From Alphaproteobacteria bacterium (GTDB taxonomy: Bacteria; Pseudomonadota; Alphaproteobacteria; UBA6615), in the NCBI GenBank assembly GCA_028279245.1, contig JANQOE010000091.1:1-64000 (forward strand): a DNA stretch of 64,000 nt. Direction: 5' to 3'. The notes beneath the pieces are model-generated. The model saw only the letters and a list, made by a program, of their open reading frames with translations. It did not search any database and was not told the DNA's origin. Positions 52,780 through 60,135 of this stretch are shown piece after piece (within the stretch, counting starts at the first letter, position 1; each line of letters begins with the position of its first letter). Position numbers and translations under genes: made by a program.

Positions 52780-53072
52780 TCAGTTGATACGAAGCCGTTG
52801 TCCCGACGGTGCAGAACCACCCCACTTGCGGTTCCGATATGTCGATCTTCTCACCGGCCGGATTCTGCAAGTGCGCATCCGGTTGTCCGCTTGCACTGGC
52901 ACTCCCAACAGCACGATATGGATCGCATCGGCGACGTTTCGCGACAACCATGAGGTTTCAGCCCCACCGACAGGTCGATGCTATGGTCGGCCAGGTCCGC
53001 CTTGGGATCGTCCAACAACTGCACCTTGAAGTCCGGGTCGGACCACGCGGACGGCTATTGGGCACTGTCCAC
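52780..53072 (-). pseudogene. NHLP-leader precursor 22, decayed
   Basis: From GTG 53072 the leader is recognisable (TGGTCCGACCCGGACTTCAA) but the second to tenth codons are shortened, the YGIDLPAGL and KIVENT parts are frameshifted, and the end reads NPAGEKID rather than NLAGGK. The core segment ISEPQVGWFCTVGTTASYQ matches the core of pseudogene 18 at the nucleotide level. It is 52 bp after precursor 23. Confidence 0.82.
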
Positions 53073-53124
53073 TAGGGTTGCACCTTGCTGGTTAGTTTGC
53101 TCGGGCGCTTGCACCGTCTCCGCT

Positions 53125-53412
53125 CTACACGGGCTTCATCAATTGGTTCTGGGTCTCCCAAAACTCCCCATTCCCTTTTTTCTTCCCGCCGGCGAGCTTC
53201 TGTAGATCTGCGTCTGACAAGTCGCCAGCCTGCGACGGCGTTGCCGGTAGCACCACATGCATCGTTTCGGCGGAGTTCTCGACGATCTTCAGGTTTAGTC
53301 CCGCCGGTAGGTCGATGCCGTAACTGGCCAGCACCGTCTTCGGGTCGTTTAGGAGTTGCGCCTTGAAATCCGGGTCGGACCAGGCACGGGCGATGACTTG
53401 GGCTGTATCCAT
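53125..53412 (-). CDS. NHLP-leader RiPP precursor 23
   Basis: A 95-residue precursor. The leader has KIVENSAETMHVVLP and ends DLQKLAGG. Core KKKGNGEFWETQNQLMKPV: one Thr, no Cys or Ser. AAAGGAGCAACAGCA precedes the ATG. Confidence 0.92.
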   Translation of the reverse strand: MDTAQVIARAWSDPDFKAQLLNDPKTVLASYGIDLPAGLNLKIVENSAETMHVVLPATPSQAGDLSDADLQKLAGGKKKGNGEFWETQNQLMKPV

Positions 53413-53460
53413 TGCTGTTGCTCCTTTCTCGCTGTTTCGTTGGGCGTTTCGCGCAGTCCG

Positions 53461-53525
53461 ACTCTAGCGAGGACGCGTCCTTCGCCAAGGGCTGAGCGTC
53501 TCAAGTTTGTAGTCTCTGCGTCTCA
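53461..53525 (-). promoter_or_regulatory. Array promoter module 11 (before precursor 23)
   Basis: Two TGAGACGC repeats (53518-53525, 53496-53503), TTGGCG at 53483-53488, 16 bp, TAGAGT at 53461-53466. Confidence 0.85.
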
Positions 53526-53623
53526 TGCCGACAGGGAATGGCACGGTTGGCCGGGTCAAAACCTCTGCTCAGTGCGATCGAGGCGACAACCGATTCACGA
53601 CGGTTGTGTTCCGGGTCGCAGCT

Positions 53624-53905
53624 TCAGATACAGCCTTCGCCGGCCCTATGGCGGTATTCGACTGGCGCCTTCTTTTTGCCGCCGGCGAGGTTTTGCAGAT
53701 CCGCGTCCGACAAGTTGGCCGCCTGCGACGGCGTTGCCGGCAGCACCATGTGGATCGTGTCCGCGGTGTTTTCGACGATCTTCAGGTTCCACCCCGCCGG
53801 CAGGTCGATACCGTATCCGGCTATGGCCGCCTTGGGATCGCTCAACAACTGCGTCTTGAATGCCGGGTCGGCCCAGGCGCGGGCGATGACTTGGGCACTA
53901 TCCAT
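53624..53905 (-). CDS. NHLP-leader RiPP precursor 24
   Basis: A 93-residue precursor, the outermost on the right. The leader has ARAWADPAFKTQLLSDPKAA and GWNLKIVEN. Core KKKAPVEYRHRAGEGCI: penultimate Cys, rich in charged residues. The ribosome region is TAGGGAGCAACCGCA. Confidence 0.92.
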   Translation of the reverse strand: MDSAQVIARAWADPAFKTQLLSDPKAAIAGYGIDLPAGWNLKIVENTADTIHMVLPATPSQAANLSDADLQNLAGGKKKAPVEYRHRAGEGCI

Positions 53906-53955
53906 TGCGGTTGCTCCCTACTGGCGGCTTGGTCCGCGCGTTTGGCGTGGCATCC

Positions 53956-54020
53956 ACTCTAGCCTGGGCAAGCCTTTCGCCAAGGGCTGAGCGTCTCAAA
54001 GTTGTAGTCTCTGCGTCTCA
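53956..54020 (-). promoter_or_regulatory. Array promoter module 12 (before precursor 24)
   Basis: Two TGAGACGC repeats (54013-54020, 53991-53998), TTGGCG at 53978-53983, 16 bp, TAGAGT at 53956-53961. Confidence 0.85.
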
Positions 54021-54094
54021 CGCCCGATGCCAGCCGGATTTGTCAGTCGGGGCGAAGCGGAGATGTCAGCGTTGTTCCTTGCCGCACGCCACCA

Positions 54095-54400
54095 GTCGGC
54101 CTGAAGCTGTGCTGGATCTGACGCTGGAATAGTGCGACTTCGATACGCGCCTTGTCGACCTGAACCCTCATGGACGCCCCCAAACCAAGAAACACCGTCC
54201 AGCGGTGCCCATGACGGACGCTCTCCAAGACTGGCTGTCAGAGATCGACGGCCCCCACCCGGTCACCTTTCGAGGTACGCGGCTACCCTGCATCAGACGA
54301 GCGTTCAGGCGTACCCGTCAGCAAGCAGGCCTTAGTCCGGATGTCATCCCCTACACGATCCGCCATACGATGGCGACAGAGCTTCGGAAACGGAGAGTGA
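54095..54400 (+). pseudogene. Truncated tyrosine recombinase (integrase) relic
   Basis: The frame reads SRPEAVLDLTLE, a TAG stop, then [45 protein letters not shown] and [19 protein letters not shown]. This is the catalytic core of a tyrosine integrase: the first Arg (SRPEA), and the HxxR-type block near HTMATELR in altered form. The N-terminal DNA-binding part and the Tyr-containing end are missing, and there is an internal stop, so it is dead. It lies next to the 3' end of a tRNA gene, the usual attachment site for such elements. Confidence 0.75.
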
Positions 54401-54486
54401 CACCTATTTCGTCGACCTGTGTTCTCTTTCCGTTCCCGTATTCCGTGCCTGTTCCAAAGACCGCCTTTCGGAAGCCCCTGGATTTC

Positions 54487-54563
54487 TGGTCGGGGAGAGA
54501 GGATTTGAACCTCCGGCCCCTACGTCCCGAACGTAGTGCTCTACCAGGCTGAGCTACTCCCCG
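54487..54563 (-). tRNA. tRNA-Pro (CGG)
   Basis: On the minus strand: acceptor CGGGGAG pairing with CTCCCCG, D-arm GCTC...GAGC, anticodon stem CTACG/CGTAG around loop TTCGGGA (anticodon CGG), T-arm with TTCAAAT, discriminator A and an encoded CCA. 77 bases including CCA. Its 3' end points at the integrase relic and the precursor locus. Confidence 0.95.
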
Positions 54564-54701
54564 AACCGGGCTCTTTTATACCCCTCTCGGCGCTATTGGC
54601 AATTCCCGCCCTGCGCCCTTGCGAGGCCCGGCATGCGTGGCTATCTGTTGGCAAACCTGTTGGCCTGCCACACCTTAACGAAAACAGCCTTTGGGAAATC
54701 T

Positions 54702-55085
54702 ATGACAAAGTTAATCATGTCTACCGCAATCGCCTTCGCCGCAATCGCTTTTTCAGCCTCCGGTGCACATGCACAGGACGTCGCGGCCGGCGAGACCGTC
54801 TTCAAGAAGTGTCAGGCATGCCACACGGTCGCCGAAGGTGGAGCCAATAAGGTGGGGCCGAACCTCTGGGGTATCATAGGTAGCACCGCCGGGGCACGCG
54901 ACAACGGCTTCCGCTACTCGAGTGCACTCGCTGACTCTGGCGTCGCCTGGACGGACGATAGCCTGGACCAATACCTGGCCGACCCGCGAGGGTTCATCAA
55001 GGGCAATCGGATGGCGTTCGCCGGCCTTCGCAAAGACGAAGACCGCGCGAACGTGATCGCCTACCTCAAGTCGTCAACCCAGTAG
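54702..55085 (+). CDS. Class I cytochrome c (c2-like)
   Basis: A 127-residue periplasmic cytochrome. Signal peptide MTKLIMSTAIAFAAIAFSAS then GAHAQDVAAGE. The heme motif is CQACH in VFKKCQACHTVAEGGANKVG, and the Met ligand is in KGNRMAFAGLRKDEDRANVI, the pattern of alphaproteobacterial cytochrome c2/c552. The start at 54702 has GGGAAA upstream; a longer in-frame start would precede the signal peptide. It carries electrons in respiration. Confidence 0.92.
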   Translation: MTKLIMSTAIAFAAIAFSASGAHAQDVAAGETVFKKCQACHTVAEGGANKVGPNLWGIIGSTAGARDNGFRYSSALADSGVAWTDDSLDQYLADPRGFIKGNRMAFAGLRKDEDRANVIAYLKSSTQ

Positions 55086-55511
55086 TTAACGCACCACCAT
55101 CACCGACGTGGCCGAATGCCGCACGACCCGTGCGGCGTTCGGCCCAAGCAGATAGTCCTTCAGCTCCGGCCGGTGCGACCCCATGACGATGACGTCGGCA
55201 TCGATGTCTTTCGCCACCCGCAAGATCTCTTCATACACAGTGCCGTGGCCGACGACATGCTGTGTCTTGATGTCGCCGGGAACGTTCTTCTGAGCGAACG
55301 CGTGTAGCTGTTTGGTTGCCTCGTCGACCGCCTTCTCCTCATACCCCTCCGGGAAGAACGTGCCGACAATCGCCATCCCGAAGTCCGGCACGACCGTCAT
55401 CAGATGCAGCGTTGCATCGAAAGCCTTGCAGTATTCAACGGCAACCGGCAACGCTTTCTGCCAGGAACTGTCGTGATTGAGGTCGATTGGCAGCAGAATA
55501 TCCTTGTACAT
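55086..55511 (-). CDS. Universal stress protein (UspA family)
   Basis: A 141-residue single-domain Usp. It starts KDILLPIDLNHDSSWQKALP and ends with the ATP-binding signature IVMGSHRPELKDYLLGPNAA followed by SATSVMVVR (G-2x-G-9x-G-like). UspA proteins are often encoded with TRAP transporters and may regulate them; here the gene lies 11 bp after the TRAP permease. Confidence 0.92.
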   Translation of the reverse strand: MYKDILLPIDLNHDSSWQKALPVAVEYCKAFDATLHLMTVVPDFGMAIVGTFFPEGYEEKAVDEATKQLHAFAQKNVPGDIKTQHVVGHGTVYEEILRVAKDIDADVIVMGSHRPELKDYLLGPNAARVVRHSATSVMVVR

Positions 55512-55522
55512 GTCCCCTCCCC

Positions 55523-58123
55523 TTATGCTGCCGCCAGTTCCGCCGTCTCGCGCCGCCGCTGTAGCAACACAATAAAGCCGAACACGACGAGCGCCGGAAT
55601 ATAGAAAACCTCCTTCGGCAGCCGATCCCGCGGCACCTCAACTGCCAAGATCTCGAAGTCGAAATCAAGCCCCGCCGCCTCGGCCGCCCCGCCGAAGGCC
55701 ACCTCGTCAATCACCGCCCGGTCCCCATCGAAAAGAACCGCAATACCTGCATTGTCATAGAGACGAGTCTCCCCGTCAGCGACTGGACCAAGCGGTAGAA
55801 CAACGGTCTTGGTTTGCATATTGAGGGTCTGCGGGTTCTCACCGCGAACCACCATCCGCAGCGGTGCATCAGCCGGAAGCCCGGCCGCAACTTCCACAAT
55901 ACTAGCCGGCTCGATGATCTCGAAGGGCGATTGAATACGGTCGAGCCAGAACCCAGGCCTGAACAGGGTGAGGGCAACCAGCAACAGAGCAACGGACTCC
56001 CATATTCGTGATCGAACAATAAAGAACCCCTGCGTAGACGCGGCAAATATCAGCATCGCCACAGTCGCAATGATGAATGTCACGATCCCATCGAACCACC
56101 CAACATCAATCAGCAGCAGGTTAGTGTTGAAGATGAACAGGAACGGCAGCGCCACGGTACGTAGTGAATAGAAGAACGCCGTGAATCCGGTCTTCAAGGG
56201 ATCTCCACCAGAAACCGCCGCCGCGGCAAAAGATGCGAGCCCAACCGGTGGAGTCACATCGGCCATTATCCCGAAATAGAACACAAACAGATGGACAGCG
56301 ATGAGCGGAACAATCAGACCGTTTTGCTCAGCTATTTGTGCCAGCACCGGCGCCATCAGGGACGATACGACGATGTAGTTGGCCGTCGTCGGCAATCCCA
56401 TGCCGAGGATCAAGCTGATCAGCGCTGTTAGCACTAACGCCAGCAACAAGATCCCAAAGGAAAGGGACTCGACGATCTCCGCCATCACCTGACCGATCCC
56501 AGTGAGCGACACCGCCCCAACGATGATTCCCGCAGCGGAAACGGCAACGCCGATGCCGATCATGTTCCGCGCGCCTGAAATGAGACCGTCAATCAGATCC
56601 TGCCAGCCGCTCTTGAATTCAGCGCCAAGGTTGCCGCTTCCACGGAACACCGCCTTGAGCGGCTTCTGAGTGAGAATAATCCCGATCATCAGGACGGTCG
56701 CCCAGAATGCAGAAAGCCCGGGCGACTTCCGCTCTACCAGCAGGAACCAGACCAGAACCACAATTGGCAACACGTAGTGCAACCCAGTCTTCGCTGTCGG
56801 CCCCAATTCAGGAAGCTTGACCACTGGCGAATTTGGGTCGTCCATTTCCAAGTCAGGAAGCGCCGAGGCGTATTTTATGAGTGTCGCATACACGACAAAG
56901 ACCAGGATCGCGACAACGACCGCTGAGGCAGAGCCAAGCCCAGACTTAAGGAACCCGATGCCATAGAAAACGATCGCGACCAACGCGGCCGTCACGCCGA
57001 AACCAATCAAGAAACCAGTCACCCGCTGCAGCAGCGTCTTCGCCGCGCCGGGTTTCGGTAGGCCCTCCATCTTCAGCTTCAGCGCTTCAAGATGAACAAT
57101 ATAAATCAGCGCGATGTACGAGATGACAGCCGGCAAGAACGCGTGCTTGATCACCTCGAAATACGAGATGCCGACAAACTCAATCATCAGGAAGGCGGCG
57201 GCCCCCATAACCGGCGGCATGATCTGCCCGTTCACAGAAGAAGCGACCTCGACCGAGCCGGCTTTCTCAGGCGTAAAGCCAACCCGCTTCATCAGCGGAA
57301 TGGTGAAGGTGCCGGTTGTAACGACATTGGCAATCGACGAACCGGAGATCAGGCCGGTCATGGCGGACGACAGGACGGCTGCCTTGGCGGGACCGCCCCG
57401 CAAATGGCCCAACGAAGCAAACGCGACTTTAATGAAGTAGTTGCCTGCGCCAGCCTTATCCAACAACGCTCCGAACAGAACGAACAAGAACACAAAGCTC
57501 GCCGAAACACCGAGGGCCACGCCAAAAACGCCCTCGGTCGTGAGCCACATGTGGTTCATTGCCTTCTGATAGGATGCGCCCTTCCATTGGATGAGTTCTG
57601 GTACCCAGGCACCATTCCCGAAAAACACGTACAGTAGAAAGACGATTGCAACGAGCATCAACGCCGGACCAAGCGCCCGGCGCGTTGCCTCTAGCAGCAG
57701 CACGAGACCCACCCCGGCAACCGTTAGGTCCATCGTCGTCGGCAATCCAGGGCGCGTGACCAACGCATCGGCAAACAGCCACAGATACGCTCCACAGAAA
57801 GCCGCCACCAATGCCAGCACCCAATCCTGAATGGGAATGCGGTCCCGGGGTGAGCGTTTCAGCGCCGGGTAGGCTGTGTAGGTTAGGAAAATCGCGAATG
57901 CGAGATGGATAGCCTTCTGCTCATCCAGATTGAGAACCGGAATAATACGCCCAAATACGAACGGCAGCGGTGACGCAATCCAAAGCTGATACAGCGACCA
58001 GGCAAGAGCCACACCCGCCAATAGCTTCCCGACGGACCCGGCCGGGTTGCGGGCGCCGGTATCGGTGGAGGCGACGAGGTCTTGCAGTTCCTCATCGCTC
58101 ATCTGCGTCTTAACGTCACTCAT
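55523..58123 (-). CDS. TRAP transporter fused permease (TAXI type), large
   Basis: An 866-residue fused TRAP permease, longer than the one at 26.4 kb. It has four N-terminal segments, DctM-like blocks (FGALLDKAGAGNYFIKVAFA; MTGLISGSSIANVVTTGTFT; SVNGQIMPPVMGAAAFLMIE; LGMGLPTTANYIVVSSLMAP) and a C-terminal ~180-residue extension (from about residue 690) of the DUF3394 type with a final membrane segment and an Arg tail. It is the channel for the TAXI binding protein encoded just upstream. Confidence 0.93.
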   Translation of the reverse strand: MSDVKTQMSDEELQDLVASTDTGARNPAGSVGKLLAGVALAWSLYQLWIASPLPFVFGRIIPVLNLDEQKAIHLAFAIFLTYTAYPALKRSPRDRIPIQDWVLALVAAFCGAYLWLFADALVTRPGLPTTMDLTVAGVGLVLLLEATRRALGPALMLVAIVFLLYVFFGNGAWVPELIQWKGASYQKAMNHMWLTTEGVFGVALGVSASFVFLFVLFGALLDKAGAGNYFIKVAFASLGHLRGGPAKAAVLSSAMTGLISGSSIANVVTTGTFTIPLMKRVGFTPEKAGSVEVASSVNGQIMPPVMGAAAFLMIEFVGISYFEVIKHAFLPAVISYIALIYIVHLEALKLKMEGLPKPGAAKTLLQRVTGFLIGFGVTAALVAIVFYGIGFLKSGLGSASAVVVAILVFVVYATLIKYASALPDLEMDDPNSPVVKLPELGPTAKTGLHYVLPIVVLVWFLLVERKSPGLSAFWATVLMIGIILTQKPLKAVFRGSGNLGAEFKSGWQDLIDGLISGARNMIGIGVAVSAAGIIVGAVSLTGIGQVMAEIVESLSFGILLLALVLTALISLILGMGLPTTANYIVVSSLMAPVLAQIAEQNGLIVPLIAVHLFVFYFGIMADVTPPVGLASFAAAAVSGGDPLKTGFTAFFYSLRTVALPFLFIFNTNLLLIDVGWFDGIVTFIIATVAMLIFAASTQGFFIVRSRIWESVALLLVALTLFRPGFWLDRIQSPFEIIEPASIVEVAAGLPADAPLRMVVRGENPQTLNMQTKTVVLPLGPVADGETRLYDNAGIAVLFDGDRAVIDEVAFGGAAEAAGLDFDFEILAVEVPRDRLPKEVFYIPALVVFGFIVLLQRRRETAELAAA

Positions 58124-58151
58124 GCTGCCCCCCAGCTGCGTCGGTAGTTAA

Positions 58152-58185
58152 GAAAAATGGGGGAGGTACGGTGCCTCCCCCTTGT
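58152..58185 (-). terminator. Rho-independent terminator-like hairpin after the TAXI binding-protein gene
   Basis: On the minus strand GGGGGAGG and CCTCCCCC form a stem around a 7-base loop, followed by ATTTTTCTT. It lies between the binding-protein and permease genes and so probably limits permease expression. Confidence 0.7.
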
Positions 58186-58190
58186 TGTGA

Positions 58191-59159
58191 TTAGAGCAAG
58201 CCGGCTTCGCGGTAGTATTTTTCCGCGCCGGGATGCAGCGGCGCCGACAAACCGTCGCGCACCATCTGCTCCGGATCCAGATTGGCAAACGCCGGATGCA
58301 GGCCCTTGAAGTCTTCGATGTTCTCGAAGACCGCCTTGACGATCGTGTAGATCACCTCTTCCGGCACATCGCTTGAGCTGACGAAGGTCGCACCGACACC
58401 AAAGGTCGTCACGTCCCCATCGTTGCCGCGATACATGCCGCCCGGGATCGTTGCCGTACGATAGAAGGAATTCTCTTCGACCAACTGATCGATCGCGGCA
58501 CCTGAGACGTTCACCAGCACGGAGTCACAAGCGGTCGTCGCCTCTTGGATCGAACCGGACGGATGACCGACCGTGAAGATCATCGCATCGATCTTGTTGT
58601 CGCACAGCGCCTGCGACTGCTCGGCCGACTTCAACTCCGAAGCCAATGCGAAGTCGTTGGTGGTCCAGCCCAGTGCTTCCATCACGACTTCCATAGTGCC
58701 GCGCTGACCGGAGCCCGCGTTGCCGATGTTGACGCGCTTGCCCTTCAGGTCTTCGAAGTTGGTGATGCCGGCATCGGCGCGCGCCACCACCGTGAACGGC
58801 TCCGGATGCACTGAGAACACCGCCCGCAGACCTTCGAACGCACCCTGCTCTTCAAACCGCGAGGTGCCGTTATAAGCATGGAACTGCCAGTCGGACTGCG
58901 CAACACCGAACTCCAATTCGCCTTGGCGAATGGCGTTGATGTTGAACACGGATCCACCGGTCGATTCGACCGAGCAGCGAATCCCGTGGTCCTTGCGGCC
59001 TTTGTTAACGAGACGGCAGATTGCCCCGCCGGTCGGGTAGTAGACGCCGGTAACACCGCCGGTACCGATGCTGACAAATTGCTGCTGCGCCGAGGCGGCA
59101 GCGGCACCGAGGCCGGTAGCCACCGCCGTGGCCAGTGCGGCAATAGCGAGTCTTTTCAT
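58191..59159 (-). CDS. TAXI-family TRAP substrate-binding protein
   Basis: A 322-residue periplasmic protein. Signal [20 protein letters not shown] then [16 protein letters not shown] features are [20 protein letters not shown] and [20 protein letters not shown]. It is first in the transporter operon (binding protein, fused permease, UspA), separated by 124 bp from the BKACE gene, which may be in the same transcript. Confidence 0.93.
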   Translation of the reverse strand: MKRLAIAALATAVATGLGAAAASAQQQFVSIGTGGVTGVYYPTGGAICRLVNKGRKDHGIRCSVESTGGSVFNINAIRQGELEFGVAQSDWQFHAYNGTSRFEEQGAFEGLRAVFSVHPEPFTVVARADAGITNFEDLKGKRVNIGNAGSGQRGTMEVVMEALGWTTNDFALASELKSAEQSQALCDNKIDAMIFTVGHPSGSIQEATTACDSVLVNVSGAAIDQLVEENSFYRTATIPGGMYRGNDGDVTTFGVGATFVSSSDVPEEVIYTIVKAVFENIEDFKGLHPAFANLDPEQMVRDGLSAPLHPGAEKYYREAGLL

Positions 59160-59283
59160 GAGTGGTCTTCTCCCTTTCTTAGGTTAATCCGGCACAGGGC
59201 CGGCGTTCGGTGCAGAGCACCGCTCTCGACTGCCGCTTGCCCAACCCTGGGCCAACCGACATCTGAAGCACATACCCGGTCAC

Positions 59284-60135
59284 TCATTGCGCTGACCGGC
59301 TCATAATTTCGCGCGCGGCCACCGCGTCTGCCACCGCCCGCCCCAAGACCTTGGCTCCATCCGCCACTGCACCAACCAACGCGTCGTTCGCGGCGGCAAC
59401 GCTTCCATCGGCCAGATGCACATTGTTCTCGAACCCGACCCGCGCGTGTCCGCCGAGCGCCAGCCCGGTGACGGCGCAAGCTGTCTCGCCAGCACCGAAA
59501 GCGCACAGGCTCCAAGAGGTCACCGGCACCGCCGACTCCTCCAGCACAGCCAGGAATCCCAAGAGATCGGCCGGCCGGGAACTATGGTCCATCGCATAGC
59601 GCCCGAGCACAAAGAGGGTATTCCGCGCCCATGCCGGGATGATGCCACGCTCGCACAGCTCAGCAAACCGCCGAACGTCATCCGTCGAATAGAGAATGTA
59701 TTGCGGCAGGATCCGGCGCGCGGCGATCCAGTCGAAAAAGCCGGCCGCGGCTTCCTCCGCCTCGGCGGTCGGCACCAGTTCCCGCAGCGCCAAGGAGGCA
59801 GCCTCCGGCTCCAGCGCCCGCACTGTCGCCATTTGGGCGGCCGGCCCGTAGAATCCTACCGCTTCCGTCGTAATCTGAATGATCAGGGTGTCGCCGACCG
59901 CACGCCGGACGGCATCGATGGCCTTCCGGTAGGCATCGACATCCAACGTATGGGCACCGTTATCGTCACGGACATGCAGGTGCAGCAACGAAGCACCCGC
60001 ATCGCGGCACGCCAGCGCGGCCGCCGCGATTTCTTCGCAACTCATTGGCAGCGCTGCATGGTCTTGCTTGGTCTTCCGGGCGCCGTTCGGTGCCACCGCA
60101 AGAATGGCCGGCTCAGCAAACACCGCTGGCGTCAT
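59284..60135 (-). CDS. BKACE-family beta-keto acid cleavage enzyme
   Basis: A 283-residue (beta/alpha)8 enzyme of the 3-keto-5-aminohexanoate cleavage family. Visible features are AVAPNGARKTKQDHAALPMS (substrate site and N-terminal strand), the metal-binding His pair in ASLLHLHVRDDNG, and SWSLCAFGAGE then GHARVGFENNVHLADGSVAA. These zinc enzymes split a beta-keto acid with acetyl-CoA to give acetoacetate and a new CoA ester. The start at 60135 overlaps the aminotransferase stop by 4 bp. The pair suggests that an amine-derived keto acid made by the aminotransferase is then cleaved. Confidence 0.9.
   Translation of the reverse strand: MTPAVFAEPAILAVAPNGARKTKQDHAALPMSCEEIAAAALACRDAGASLLHLHVRDDNGAHTLDVDAYRKAIDAVRRAVGDTLIIQITTEAVGFYGPAAQMATVRALEPEAASLALRELVPTAEAEEAAAGFFDWIAARRILPQYILYSTDDVRRFAELCERGIIPAWARNTLFVLGRYAMDHSSRPADLLGFLAVLEESAVPVTSWSLCAFGAGETACAVTGLALGGHARVGFENNVHLADGSVAAANDALVGAVADGAKVLGRAVADAVAAREIMSRSAQ

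Noticed and set aside
33229-53905. Lanthipeptide or radical-SAM proteusin locus
   Set aside because: NHLP leaders also occur there, but no LanM/LanB-type dehydratase and no radical SAM enzyme is encoded in this window; only YcaO and SagB-type enzymes are.
54400-54486. Intact integrase reaching the tRNA
   Set aside because: After [10 protein letters not shown] the frame loses similarity and no catalytic Tyr segment is seen.
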